Shown: positions 36,402 to 48,120, numbered from the stretch's first letter. The stretch is 64,000 nucleotides of DNA from Anaeromyces robustus (GCA_002104895.1 MCFG01000118.1:30001-94000), one strand, 5' to 3'. Notes: generated from the sequence alone by a model not told the origin. Translations and numbers: made by a program.

Positions 36402-36579
36402 AAAAAATTTAATTCATATTTATTGAAATTAATAATATTAAATTTTTTTAATTTTACTGAATCACTATATTACTGTATCAAAAGACATTTTAGTATTTAT
36501 TAATAAATAGAATTTTAACTTTATTTTATATTTTATATATATATTTTTTTTTCTTTTTCTTTTTCTATTTTATTTTAAA

Positions 36580-36710
36580 TTTTTATATAAATATGAAGGA
36601 AAATCTTGAAAATTTTATTAAACTTCAAAAAAAAATATTTATTAAACTTGTATATGTATATAACAAATAACGTTAAGTACTAGGTTATAAGTTTATATAT
36701 ATAAAAATAA
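36580..36710 (+). promoter_or_regulatory. conserved promoter block of gene 7
   Basis: ATTTTTATATAAATATGAAG, AACAAATAACGTTAAGTACT, AGGTTATAAG and TATATATAAAAATAAA, in the same arrangement as gene 6. Confidence 0.6.
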
Positions 36711-36852
36711 AAAAAGTAGAGAAAATAATATATAAAACAAAAATAAAATAAAATAAAATATATTATAAAATATTATTAAATAGAAAATAAATAAATAGAA
36801 AATTTATTTTAATTATAAATAAATATATAATAATATAATAATATATAAAAAA

Positions 36853-39021
36853 ATGAATAAAAATTTATTAATACTTATTGCAATAATAGCTACTAATTCT
36901 AACTTTGTTAGATCAGCTAATATTAATAAAAGATATGATGACGATGAAAATGATAGTAGTCCAAAATGGATTTATAATCAATTTTCTGGTAAATGTTTAT
37001 ATGCTCAACCACAAATTAATAGAAATATTCTTCTTAAAGATTGTGGGGATTCTATAAGATATAATTGGTTAGTAACAAAAGATAATGAAGAGCATATTAT
37101 ATCTTATGCCAACCAAAATAGATGTTTAAACCTTCCAGATCCAGAAGATAGTCAATTATTGGTATCTAGTTGTTCTGTCAGTAATACTTTTACTTTTAAT
37201 GAAGATGGTATAATTTATCCATCTACTGTTGATAATGATGAATATTGTTTGGGTGTAGGAGAAAATGATGATGCCAGTTTAACAGAATGTAATATGATTG
37301 AAGGAAATATATGGTCATTATGGGATAGAAATCCAAATGAAATTTTTAATGTTGAAACTCAAGAAGTTTGGATTTATAATAAAAATTTAAAAAAATGTTT
37401 ATTTGCTGAAAATACAGGTAGAGCTCCTACTCTTTCTGATTGTGATGATTCTAAACGTTATAAATGGAAGGTTCCAGTTTCAGGAGATGGTTTTTATAAA
37501 TCCCTAAATAAAAATTTATGTTTAAATGTTAATAATATTAACAGAGGTAATATTATTATGGGTGATTGTAATAATGAAGCTGTTATAATGGATATTGAAA
37601 ATTCTAATAATGGTGATAGTATTATTTCACCATTAGATGAAAGTAAATGTTTAGGATATATTAATTCAAATAATAATAAATTAGGTATGGTTAGATGTAA
37701 TAAAAATAATAAGGATCAACAATGGGAAATTACTACAATTAATCCAAATATTCCAAGATGTGGATCAGATATTGGAAGCTGTCCATCAGGTCAATGTTGT
37801 AATAAAGATGGTCTTTGTGGTACAGGTAATGATTATTGTGGTAAAGGATGTCAATCTAAATTTGGTAAATGTAATCAAACTACCACTAGAACTACTACAA
37901 CTACAAGAACTACTACTACTACTGTAAAGCCTATGCCAACTATTGATAAAAGTGCTACTCCTAAATGGATTTATAATCCTTCTTCCAAAAAATGTTTATC
38001 TGTATTAGCTACTATAGATAAAAAACCACAAGTTAAAAATTGTGGAGATGGAATTGCTTTCCAATGGTATTTCTCACCATATCCAAAAGGTTATATTCAT
38101 TCCGCTAGTTATAAAGATAGATGTTTTAATCTTATGGATCCAGCTCATGGTAAAATTAAAGTAAGTGATTGTAGAGATAGTACAAAATTTGAATATAGTA
38201 TTAATGATTTTAAATTACATCCAATTGGTAATAATAATAAATGTATGGGTATTGGAGATGGTGATCCAACCAATCTTAATGGTGCCTATATAAGAGATTG
38301 TAAAAGTAATGAAACTGATCAAATATGGGAATTATGGGATATAAATCCAGCATCCATATCAAATGCTAATTATCAAACTGTTTGGATTTATAATAAGGAA
38401 TATAATTTATGTTTATTATCAGGTTCTAGCGAATCTTATAGACCACTCATGTATAATTGTAATGATTCTGATCGTTCTAAATGGACAATTCCAAGTTCTG
38501 GACCAGGTTATTTCAAAACCAATTATAATAAAATGAATTTATACTATGGTGATGTTGGTAGAGGTACTGTTGTTATGAAAGAGAAAACTAATAATTATGC
38601 TATTTTCAAAAAAGCAACTATTAGTGGTAACAATTTTGCCATTAAAAGTCCAATAGATGAAAATAAATGTTTAGGATTTTTAGATTATAGTAAAGATACA
38701 AAATTAAATTTAAATAAATGTGATAAAACCAAATATGATCAACAATGGGAAATCCGTACCTCAAAACCAGTAGTTAAATGTGGATCCAAAAATAACAATG
38801 CTTTATGTCCAACTGGTCAATGTTGTAGTAAATCAGGTATTTGTGGTATTGGTAATGCTTTTTGTGGTGATGGATGTCAAAGTGGTAATTGTGATGGTAT
38901 TAAAGATAAAATTGTTGACATGACAAAGGAAATAGCTGAACAAGCAAAGAAACTTAACCCTATTATTAATGAAATAGATAAAATAAATAATAAAGAAGGA
39001 AAGAAAGATAATGAAAAATAA
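36853..39021 (+). CDS. gene 7: secreted two-module lectin/CBM18 protein with short linker and helical tail
   Basis: This 722-residue protein has signal peptide 1-21, Lys26-Arg27, a trefoil pair, CBM18 at about 302-340, the shortest linker of the two-module members (about 341-358), a second trefoil pair and CBM18 near 640-679. The tail of about 40 residues differs from that of genes 4 and 6 (IKDKIVDMTKEIAEQAKKL, then a Lys/Asn/Glu-rich end) but is also predicted helical. Its rear half and 3' flank recur almost unchanged in gene 10, so it is the apparent donor of that chimera. Its 5' side matches gene 6, except that the LTR is absent. Confidence 0.92.
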   Translation: MNKNLLILIAIIATNSNFVRSANINKRYDDDENDSSPKWIYNQFSGKCLYAQPQINRNILLKDCGDSIRYNWLVTKDNEEHIISYANQNRCLNLPDPEDSQLLVSSCSVSNTFTFNEDGIIYPSTVDNDEYCLGVGENDDASLTECNMIEGNIWSLWDRNPNEIFNVETQEVWIYNKNLKKCLFAENTGRAPTLSDCDDSKRYKWKVPVSGDGFYKSLNKNLCLNVNNINRGNIIMGDCNNEAVIMDIENSNNGDSIISPLDESKCLGYINSNNNKLGMVRCNKNNKDQQWEITTINPNIPRCGSDIGSCPSGQCCNKDGLCGTGNDYCGKGCQSKFGKCNQTTTRTTTTTRTTTTTVKPMPTIDKSATPKWIYNPSSKKCLSVLATIDKKPQVKNCGDGIAFQWYFSPYPKGYIHSASYKDRCFNLMDPAHGKIKVSDCRDSTKFEYSINDFKLHPIGNNNKCMGIGDGDPTNLNGAYIRDCKSNETDQIWELWDINPASISNANYQTVWIYNKEYNLCLLSGSSESYRPLMYNCNDSDRSKWTIPSSGPGYFKTNYNKMNLYYGDVGRGTVVMKEKTNNYAIFKKATISGNNFAIKSPIDENKCLGFLDYSKDTKLNLNKCDKTKYDQQWEIRTSKPVVKCGSKNNNALCPTGQCCSKSGICGIGNAFCGDGCQSGNCDGIKDKIVDMTKEIAEQAKKLNPIINEIDKINNKEGKKDNEK

Positions 39022-39364
39022 AATAATTAAAAAAACAAAATTATTAAATTCTTACAAGCAAAAAAAAAACTAAATAACCTTAAAAAAAAAAAAAGAAAGA
39101 AAGAAAGAAAGAAAGAAAACTTAAAGTTGTAATAATTTTATATTTATATTTCATAGATTATTCTTTATATTATAAGCCATTTAAAAAAAAAATTATTAAA
39201 AGAAATAAAGAATTAAAAACAATTAAAATAAGAATAAAATAAACTAAAATAAAATGAAATAATTAAAAAATAAAATGGTATAAAATATTAGATAAAAACA
39301 ATTTAATATTTTATTAGATTTGTTTCTTTTCTTTTAAAAAAGATCACAAAAAAACTTTGTTATT

Positions 39365-39451
39365 TAATAAATAAATAAATAAATAAATAAATAAAAAAAT
39401 AAATAAATAAATAAATAAATAAGTAAATAATTAAATAAATAAATAAATAAA
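39365..39451. repeat. AAAT microsatellite
   Basis: An AAAT run with few interruptions. The copied version downstream of gene 10 (58232-58308) breaks off within it, at the junction with the gene-9-like pseudogene. Confidence 0.85.
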
Positions 39452-39519
39452 GAATATTCTATTACTATAAAAAATTAATAAATAATAAAATTTTATTATA
39501 AGTCACATGATATAATTAT

Positions 39520-40135
39520 TGATACGCGGGACTTTTATGTGCGCTGGCCGCTTTTAATAGTATAATTATATTTTATTATTTTATTAATTATTTAATTTTA
39601 TTACCAGAAAAATACCTCCGATCTAAAATAATTCCAAGACGAAGGATTATTAAAATTGAAAAATTTAAAAATAATATAAAATTAATAATTTTAAATAGTT
39701 ATTTAATATCTAATATATAAGAATATAAACTAATATATTATAAAATATATATTAAGAATATAGTAATAATATAAGAGTTATTTAAAATAATAATATATTT
39801 AACTATATAACAATATATGAATTATTATGTATAGTAATATATTTAGCTATATAATAATAATAAATTATTACTATATTTTGATTATACTTTAATATACTAT
39901 AATATTAATAATACATGAGAATATTAAAAATACATATAATAAAATATATTATATAATATATAAAAATAAAAGAATTATTTAATTTAATATAATAAAGAAT
40001 AAATATTTAATATATAATAAAAATATAAATAATAAATTATTTTAATAATTATTATTAAGAAAAGATATAAATTTAATATTTAATAATTATTATTAAATAT
40101 ACTAATATGTTGCTACACATATTAGTTTTACATCA
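39520..40135 (-). repeat. LTR (3' LTR in element orientation)
   Basis: On the plus strand it starts TGATACGCGGGACTTTTATG and ends TAGTTTTACATCA. It contains the only strongly G/C-bearing motifs of the region (GTGCGCTGG, ACCTCCGATC, AAGACGAAGG). Confidence 0.85.
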
Positions 40136-40389
40136 GAAATGCCCTCGCTAAAAATGACTAATTTATAGCTAAGTTGAAAATTTTTCTCTATACGAGAACT
40201 ATTCTCAATAAAAGTTGTAAATTAGTTATAAATAAAATAATAATTTAAAATAATGATTATTTTAGGGCTTAGAAATCATTTCATAAAAATATTATTGAAT
40301 TTATATTGAAAATTATTGAAATATTCAATAATAAATATTCGCGAAATTTTTTTTTTTTTTTTTTTTTTTTTAAAATTTTTGTTCAAAAA

Positions 40390-40420
<31 letters not shown>

Positions 40421-40832
40421 TTATAATAAAAAAATTTAATTATTGGAATATATAAAGATATTTATATAATAAATTTTGAAATTTAATTTTGAAATTTCGA
40501 AATTTAATTTCGAGATCTTGAAATTGAAATTAATTTTTAATAATTAATTTTAAATATTTTTAAATATTTTGATTATTATTATGATTTATATTATTTTTTT
40601 ATATATATTTATATATATAAATATTATTTCATCAAATTTTATAAGAATTTCACATTATTTTAGTTTTTTTTTTTTTTTTTTTTTTTTTTTAGATTGTTGT
40701 TTTGTTGTTAAATAGATATTAATAACAGTTACAATAATCAATTAAATATTCGTGTTTATAATAATTATGGAAATTACTATACTATGTAAAATTTACTATA
40801 TCTATATATTACTATTCTATTATTATTTTATT

Positions 40833-40873
<41 letters not shown>

Positions 40874-41483
40874 ATCACTACTAAAGAATAAATACTATAT
40901 GAATAATAATTATTATCACTATTATATCTAATTAAATATTATATTATTTCTCTTCTTACTTATAACAGTTTAGTTGTATTTTATATAATTACTTTTCTTA
41001 TCTTAATATATATAAAATTATTATATATAATATTAAATTTATCACTATTACTTTTATTAATGTATAACAAATAATAAAGCTATTATTATTATTTTATTAT
41101 TGCTTATATATAAAATAGTAATTTGTAACCTATAAGGCTATAAAATTACTTAATTCCTAGACTATAACTATTTTATTACTAATCTATACTTAAATTCAAA
41201 TATATATATACATATATATATATTTATCTCTAAACTAATTTATTACTAATTTATAATGAAATTCGAATATATATATTCAAATATATATATATTTCTCTCT
41301 AAACTAACTTATTTTTCAATAGAAATTTAATTAAAGACTTATTCGTTTTTATTCTGGTCCGAATTCCCAGTTGTCTTTAATAATTTTTAACACTAAATAT
41401 AAAAATAACACGCTTATAAAATTTATTATTAAACACTGTTATTATATCTTAAATTTTATTAATATTTATTTAATATTTATATA

Positions 41484-41517
<34 letters not shown>

Positions 41518-41601
41518 CAATTTATGTATGTTTTTAGTAATTATAAGACAAAAACCAATTTAAACCAATTCCAATTAATATAACTATACTATTGCACATT
41601 C

Positions 41602-41617
41602 CCCGATATCTCCACCA
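41602..41617 (-). other. putative primer-binding site
   Basis: The plus strand CCCGATATCTCCACCA has the form of a tRNA 3' end (last T-stem bases, seven acceptor bases, discriminator A, CCA), so its complement would bind a tRNA whose 5' end is GGAGATA. It sits five bases from the LTR, where such a site is expected. Confidence 0.6.
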
Positions 41618-41622
41618 ATTTA

Positions 41623-42233
41623 TGATACGCGGGACTTTTATGTGCGCTGGTCGCTTTTAATAGTATAATTATATTTTATTATTTTATTAATTATTTAATT
41701 TTATTACCAGAAAAATACCTCCGATCTAAAATAATTCCAAGACGAAGGATTATTAAAATTGAAAAATTTAAAAATAATATAAAATTAATAATTTTAAATA
41801 GTTATTTAATATCTAATATATAAGAATATAAACTAATATATTATAAAATATATATTAAGAATATAGTAATAATATAAGAGTTATTTAAAATAATAATATA
41901 TTTAACTATATAACAATATATGAATTATTATGTATAGTAATATATTTAGCTATATAATAATAATAAATTATTACTATATTTTGATTATACTTTAATATAC
42001 TATAATATTAATAATACATGAGAATATTAAAAATACATATAATAAAATATATTATATAATATATAAAAATAAAAGAATTATTTAATTTAATATAATAAAG
42101 AATAAATATTTAATATATAATAAAAATATAAATAATAAATTATTTTAATAATTATTATTAAGATATAAATTTAATATTTAATAATTATTATTAAATATAC
42201 TAATATGTTGCTACACATATTAGTTTTACATCA
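41623..42233 (-). repeat. LTR (5' LTR in element orientation)
   Basis: Nearly identical partner of 39520-40135. The right flank continues TTATTTGATATT, which joined to the left flank gives the sequence of the empty site before gene 7. Confidence 0.85.
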
Positions 42234-42468
42234 TTATTTGATATTAATTATTTGATATTGTATTCCTAATTATTTGATATTTAAATATGAATTTTAGTTT
42301 TTATAGTTAACTGTAACAAAAAAAAAAAAAGTTTTAGTACTTATAAATAAATAGAAATTAAACTTTTATTCATATTTTCTATTGTTCATTTTATTTTCTT
42401 TTTTCTTTTTTCTTTTTATTTGTTTTTTTTTTTTTTCTTTTCTTTTGTTATAATTTTATATGTTTTAA

Positions 42469-42615
42469 TTTTTTATATAAATATGACAAAAAAAATTCAT
42501 GAAAATTTTAAAATTTCAAACAAAAAATTTTGTATATAATATTTATAAATATATATATAAATAGCAAAAAATTTTTTAAGGTTATAAAGTGTATATATAT
42601 ATATAAAATAATAAA
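42469..42615 (+). promoter_or_regulatory. conserved promoter block of gene 8
   Basis: TTTTTATATAAATATGACAA and TTTCAAACAAAAAATT are kept, but the AACGTTAAGTACTAGG core is replaced by a diverged stretch (AAGGTTATAAAGTG). It is the most divergent of the seven blocks. Confidence 0.5.
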
Positions 42616-42736
42616 ATAATAAAATAATATATATATATATAGAAATAAAATAACATAAAATATAATTTAATTAAAATTTATAATTAATAGTTTTAATATT
42701 TACAAATATTATTATAAAATATAAAATATAAATAAG

Positions 42737-42767
<31 letters not shown>

Positions 42768-42795
42768 ATTTAATTATAAATAAATACATAATAAT

Positions 42796-45078
42796 ATGAA
42801 TAAAAATTTATTAGTACTTATTGCAATAATAGCTACTAATTCTAACTTTGTTAGATCAGCTAATATTAATAAAAGATATAATGACGATGAAATTGATAGT
42901 GATCCAAAATGGATTTATAATCAATTTTCTGGTAAATGTTTATATGCTCAAACACAAATTAATAGAAATATTCTTCTTAAAGATTGTGGGGATATTACAA
43001 GATTTAAATGGTTAGTATCAAAAAATAATGAAAATCATATTGTATCTTATGTCAACCAAAATAGATGTTTAAACCTTCCAGATCCAAAAGATAGTCAATT
43101 ATTGGTATCTAGTTGTTCTGAGAGTAATACTTTTATTTTTGATGATGATGGTATAATTTATCCAACAACTGTTAGTGATGATCAATGTTTGGGTGTAGGA
43201 GAATATGATGATGCCAGTTTAACAGAATGTAGTATGAGTGAAGAAAATGTATGGTCATTATGGGATAGAAATCCAAATGAAATTTTTAATGTTGAAACTC
43301 AAGAAGTTTGGATTTATAATAAAAATTTAAAAAAATGTTTATATGCTGGAGCTAGAGGTAGTGCTCCTACTATTTCTGATTGTGATGATTCTAACCGTTA
43401 TAAATGGAATGTTCCAGTTTCAGGAGATGGTTTTTATCAATCATTATTTAAAAATTTATGTTTAAATGTTAATAATATTAACAGAGGTAATATTATTATG
43501 GGTGATTGTAATAATGAAGCTGTTATAATGGATATTGAAAATTATAATAATGGTGATAATATTATTTCACCATTAGATGAAGGTAAATGTTTAGGATATA
43601 TTAATTCAAATAATAATAAATTAGGTATGGTTAGATGTAATAAAAATAATAAAGATCAACAATGGGAAATTACTACAATTAATCCAAATATTCCAAGATG
43701 TGGATCAGATATTGGAAGCTGTCCATCAGGTCAATGTTGTAATAGAGATGGTCTTTGTGGTACAGGTAATGATTATTGTGGTAAAGGATGTCAATCACAA
43801 TTTGGTAAATGTAATCCAACTACCATAACAACTACTACAACTACTACAACCACTACAACCACTACAACCACTACAACAACTACAACTACTATAACAACTA
43901 CTAAAAAAACTACTACTACAAGAAAAACTACTACCACAACTACTACTACTAAAAGAACTACTACTACTACAAGAAAAACTACTACTACTACTACTAAAAG
44001 AAAAACTAGTACTACTACTGTAAAACCTATGCCAACTATTGCTAAAAATGCTACTCCTAAATGGATTTATAATCCTTCTTCCAAAAAATGTTTATCTGTA
44101 TTAGCTACTATAGATAAAAAACCACAAGTTAATAATTGTGGAAATGGAAATGCTTTCCAATGGTATTTCTCACCATATCCAAAAGGTTATATTCATTCCG
44201 CTATTTATAAAGATAGATGTTTTAATCTTATGGATCCAGCTCATGGTAAAATTAAAGTAAGTGATTGTAGAGATAGTACAAAGTTTGAATATAATAGTAA
44301 TGATTTTAAATTACATCCAATTGGTAATAGTAAAAAATGTATGGGTATTGGAGATGGTGATCCAACCAATCTTAATGGTGCCTATATAAGAGATTGTAAA
44401 AGTAATGAAACTGATCAAATATGGGAATTATGGGATATAAATCCAGCATCATTATCTAATGTTAAATATCAAAATGTTTGGATTTATAATAAAAAATATA
44501 ATTTATGTTTATATTCCGGTTCTACCGAATCTTATAGACCATTCATGAATAATTGTGATGATTCAGATCGTTCTAAATGGAAAATTCCAAGTTCTGGACC
44601 AGGTTATTTCAAAACCAATTATAATGGATGGTATTTATACTTTAGTAATATTAGCAAAGGTACTGTTGTTATGAAAGAGAAATATAATAATTATGCTATT
44701 TTCAAAAAAGCAACTATTAGTGGTAACAATTTTGCTATTAAAAGTCCAATAGATGAAAATAAATGTTTAGGATTTTTAGATTATAATGAAGATACAAAAT
44801 TAAATATGAATAAATGTGATAAAACCAAAAATGATCAACAATGGGAAATTCGTACATCAAAACCAGTACTTAAATGTGGTTCAAAAAATAAAAATGCTTT
44901 ATGTCCAACAGATCAATGTTGTAGTAAATCAGGTATTTGTGGTATTGGTGAATCTTTTTGTGGTGATGGATGTCAAAGTGGAAAATGTTATGATATTCTA
45001 TTTGCTGAATTAGCTAAAAATTTAAATGATATAATAGACAAGCTTGGTCTAGACAAGCAAAAAAATAATGGAAAATAA
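42796..45078 (+). CDS. gene 8: secreted two-module lectin/CBM18 protein with longest linker
   Basis: This 760-residue protein has signal peptide 1-21, Lys26-Arg27, a trefoil pair, CBM18 near 300-339, then the longest Thr linker of the array (about 340-415, with repeated Lys-Arg and Arg-Lys interruptions). A second trefoil pair and one CBM18 follow, ending in a short tail (ILFAELAKNLNDIIDKLGL) that is unlike those of genes 4, 6 and 7 but again amphipathic-helical. The first trefoil is the most diverged among genes 2-8 while module 2 is close to gene 6. A young LTR element lies about 560 bp upstream of the start. Confidence 0.92.
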   Translation: MNKNLLVLIAIIATNSNFVRSANINKRYNDDEIDSDPKWIYNQFSGKCLYAQTQINRNILLKDCGDITRFKWLVSKNNENHIVSYVNQNRCLNLPDPKDSQLLVSSCSESNTFIFDDDGIIYPTTVSDDQCLGVGEYDDASLTECSMSEENVWSLWDRNPNEIFNVETQEVWIYNKNLKKCLYAGARGSAPTISDCDDSNRYKWNVPVSGDGFYQSLFKNLCLNVNNINRGNIIMGDCNNEAVIMDIENYNNGDNIISPLDEGKCLGYINSNNNKLGMVRCNKNNKDQQWEITTINPNIPRCGSDIGSCPSGQCCNRDGLCGTGNDYCGKGCQSQFGKCNPTTITTTTTTTTTTTTTTTTTTTTTITTTKKTTTTRKTTTTTTTTKRTTTTTRKTTTTTTKRKTSTTTVKPMPTIAKNATPKWIYNPSSKKCLSVLATIDKKPQVNNCGNGNAFQWYFSPYPKGYIHSAIYKDRCFNLMDPAHGKIKVSDCRDSTKFEYNSNDFKLHPIGNSKKCMGIGDGDPTNLNGAYIRDCKSNETDQIWELWDINPASLSNVKYQNVWIYNKKYNLCLYSGSTESYRPFMNNCDDSDRSKWKIPSSGPGYFKTNYNGWYLYFSNISKGTVVMKEKYNNYAIFKKATISGNNFAIKSPIDENKCLGFLDYNEDTKLNMNKCDKTKNDQQWEIRTSKPVLKCGSKNKNALCPTDQCCSKSGICGIGESFCGDGCQSGKCYDILFAELAKNLNDIIDKLGLDKQKNNGK

Positions 45079-45315
45079 AATAATAATAATAATAAAAAAA
45101 AAAAAAAAACAAAATTGTTAAATTAGAACAAACGAAAAATTAAATAATCTTAAAAGAAAAAAAAGAAAAAAGAAAAAAAAATTGAAGTTATAATATAAAA
45201 AAATTTAAATATAAAATTATTACAAGTCACTTAAAAAAATTATTAATATAATAAAGAATTAAAATCAATTAAAATAAAATGAAAAAATTAAAAATAAAAA
45301 AAAACAATAGAAACA

Positions 45316-45536
45316 AAATAAATAAAATAAAATAAAATAAAAGAAAAGAAAAGAAAAGAAAATAAAAAATAGAATAAAATAAAATAAAGAATAAAATATA
45401 ATAAAATAAAATAAAATAAAATAAAATAAAATAAAGAATAAAATATAATAAAATAAAATAAAATAAAATAAAATAAAATAAAATAAAATAAAATAAAATA
45501 AAATAAAATAAAATAAAATAATATAAAATAATATAA
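45316..45536. repeat. AAAAT microsatellite with AAAAG interruptions
   Basis: About 220 bp of AAAAT units with a short AAAAG block near 45341-45360 and GAATAAAATATAATA interruptions. Confidence 0.9.
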
Positions 45537-45713
45537 TATAATTACTTAAATAATTCATTATTATTATTAATTATAATAATAATATTTAAAATATATATAA
45601 AATATATTTATTTTATATATTTATTTAAATAATATACATTTATTTTATGTAATTTAAACATCATTAATTATTAAAATAAATACTTAAAAAAAATAAAAAT
45701 AAAAATAAGAAAT

Positions 45714-45771
45714 AAAAATATTTATAATAGGAATATATAAATCATTATATATTCCTATTATAAATATTTTT
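45714..45771. repeat. 26-bp perfect inverted repeat with 6-base loop
   Basis: The left arm includes TTTATAATAGGAATATATA and the right arm TATATATTCCTATTATAAA, exact over 26 bases, separated by AATCAT. The left arm matches ancestral flank sequence also found after genes 4 and 6, so the right arm looks like a local inverted duplication. Transcribed, it would be a strong hairpin. Confidence 0.85.
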
Positions 45772-45787
45772 TCTTTTAAAAAAAAAA

Positions 45788-45850
45788 AACCCACACCTTT
45801 CAAAACCTACCAAAGACACAGTTGTCGAGGTCGAATAGATAAGGCATAAT
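45788..45850 (+). other. unexplained G/C-bearing island, weakly tRNA-like
   Basis: About 60 bases with far more G and C than the surroundings (CCCACACC, CAAAACCTACC, GACACAGTTGTCGAGG, TCGAATAGATAAGGC). The last part vaguely resembles the 5' half of a class II (Ser/Leu) tRNA with its internal A-box region, but no complete cloverleaf can be drawn and the sequence decays into A/T afterwards. It may be a tRNA relic or tRNA-derived element. Confidence 0.25.
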
Positions 45851-46352
45851 AATTTAATAATAGTAACTTTAATAATGTAAAATTAAATTAATAATTATTT
45901 AAAATTTACAGAAATTTTATTAAATAAAAAATAAAATAAAATTGACCCTCCTTAATAATAAAAAGGAAATATATATTATTTTTTTAATTTATAAAAAATA
46001 AAGAAATTATATTATTTTAAAATTTTAGTTTTTTTTGATTTTTTTAAAAAAAAAAATTATTTATTGTGTTCTTTTACAAAACAATTAAATTAATTAAAAA
46101 TAAAAAAAAAAATTTTTTATTTAAAATATTACCAAATTTTGTGATCTTTTTTTTTTTTCATATATTAATATTATAAACAATTATATTTTATATATTATAA
46201 ACAATTATATTTTATTTAATATATAATAATTATTTATAATAAATAAAGTTTCAAAGACTATAATAGAAAAAAAGCTTTTTTTTTTTTTTTTTTTTTATTA
46301 ATATTTCATTTTTATAATTTTTATAATTAATAAAATTTTTTGTCATACCATG

Positions 46353-46384
<32 letters not shown>

Positions 46385-48120
46385 ATATTTTTTTATTTTG
46401 AAAAATTATTCATTAATTAATATAATTTACATAATATAAAGTCTTTTATTGAATATATAATAATAAAAAAATTTTTTTTTGAACTTTAAAAATTATATTA
46501 AAAATATATATAAAGCATGATATTAAAGTAAATAAAAAAAAATAAAATTTAAAAAGAAAATCAATATAAAAAAAGAGTATTAATCATAGGTAATTTTTTT
46601 ATTTTTAAGTAAAAAAAAAAAATTTCAATAATTTATTTAAAAAATTTGTTATAAATCAAAATAATATATATAAAAAAAAGTATTATTCATAATTGAATAA
46701 AGTTAAATAAAATATTAATTACATTTATTTTAAAAAAAAAAATCATTTGGTATTCTTAATATAAAATGATATTATAAAAAATGGAATTTTTCCACTTTAA
46801 AAAATTTTATTAGTTGATTTTTCAAAAAAAAATTGATCAAAAGAAGATTCTATTATTCTTTTATTGACTTTTTTTGTTTATTGGCTTTTTTTTAATAATA
46901 TTGTAATATTATAATATTTTTTTATTTCATATTAGTAAAAAAAAAAATTATTTAATTAAATTTTTTTTTTAGTATTAAATATAATTAATATTAATACTAT
47001 TATTAATATTATTATTTGATATTCATAAGAATCCAGATTAATAAATTTTATTATAAATTTATTATTATATAATAAATATTAGAAAATTTTTGACTTACCT
47101 TACTTTACTTTATATATATATATAAATATAAATATATAAATATTTCCTTATTTCCTTATTGATTATTCCTTTTTTTTTCCTTTTTATATTTCCTTATTTT
47201 TTTCTATATATATAATATTTGTAATAACAAAAAAAAATTTTTTTTTTTATTTTATTCCTTTTTGCATAAAAGAAATTGTTTAAATTTCTAGTTAAAAAAA
47301 AATGAATATTCTAATTTAATATTAGAAATAGAATTTAAATAATAAAAAAAAAACAAAGAAATTATAATAAAAATAATCTAATATTATTTTATTTTAATTA
47401 TAATTAATTATTTTTCTCCATATGGGAATTTATTTATAACAAAAAAAAAAGAATAAAGAAATAAAATAAACACAAAAATGGGGAAAAAATAAAAAAAAAA
47501 ATAATAAAAATTCAATATTATTAATAAAAAAAAGTATATATATATTATATATATATACTATTTTTACTTATAAATATATATATATTATATAATATTGAAA
47601 AAATAATAAGTAAAAACTTTTTTTTTATAAAATTGAAATGTATATAATGAATAGTAAAGGATTAACATTGAAAAATTCATGCTTTATTACATGGTACTTA
47701 TCAGTGAATAAATAAAAAATAACAATATCCAATAGATAAAAATTTTAGTAGGAATAAGGTATATGTAAAGGAAAAGTGGTTGTTTATCAAAAATTTTATA
47801 AATGTATTTTTATTAGAATTTATGAAAAAAAGAAATATCTATAAAGTATTAAATATAAAATTTGAAATTTGAAAAATAATAATAATAGTAATAATAATAA
47901 TAATTTTATTAAATTTTAATATTTACAATTTGTTTTTTTTCTTTTTTTTTAAGAAAAAAAAAAAAGATCAAGGAAAATTATGCATAATTTAATTTTTAAG
48001 ATAGAGGATTTAATTTAATATTTTAAAAAATTTATATTCAAAAACTAAATAAATAATGATTAATTATAATAAAAAAAATTATAATAAAATTATAATAAAA
48101 TAAAATAAAATAAAATAAAA

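Larger units (their letters stand above)
35098..36852. other. intergenic region between genes 6 and 7
   Basis: No gene is seen. The first 800 bp repeats the flank after gene 4 (26757 on), with an extra AAAAT run at about 35360-35414. Around 36287-36316 (TCACATGATATAATTATTTG) lies an uninterrupted version of the site where LTR elements sit before genes 6 and 8. From there to the gene 7 ATG it matches the gene 6 upstream region. Confidence 0.75.
39520..42233 (-). mobile_element. LTR retroelement, non-autonomous or internally reduced
   Basis: Two near-identical direct repeats of about 615 bp (39520-40135 and 41623-42233) bound an interior of about 1.5 kb with no recognisable gag or pol. Read on the minus strand the LTRs begin TG and end CA. 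A tRNA-like primer site, TGGTGGAGATATCGGG, lies five bases inside the 5' LTR, and a G/A-rich stretch (GCGAGGGCA) lies near the inner edge of the 3' LTR. A TTAT target duplication flanks the element (39516-39519 and 42234-42237). The nearly identical LTRs imply a young insertion. The internal region is noncoding, so the element is broken or was always non-autonomous. Copia or gypsy assignment is not possible. Confidence 0.8.
39022..42795. other. intergenic region between genes 7 and 8
   Basis: It contains the gene 7 3' flank (39022-39440, reused downstream of gene 10), an AAAT run, the two-LTR retroelement and the gene 8 promoter. No host gene is seen. Confidence 0.8.

Noticed and set aside
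39520-42233. DNA transposon with long direct terminal repeats
   Set aside because: The repeats are direct, not inverted, have TG/CA ends, a tRNA-type primer site inside one end and solo copies elsewhere, all of which fit an LTR retroelement.
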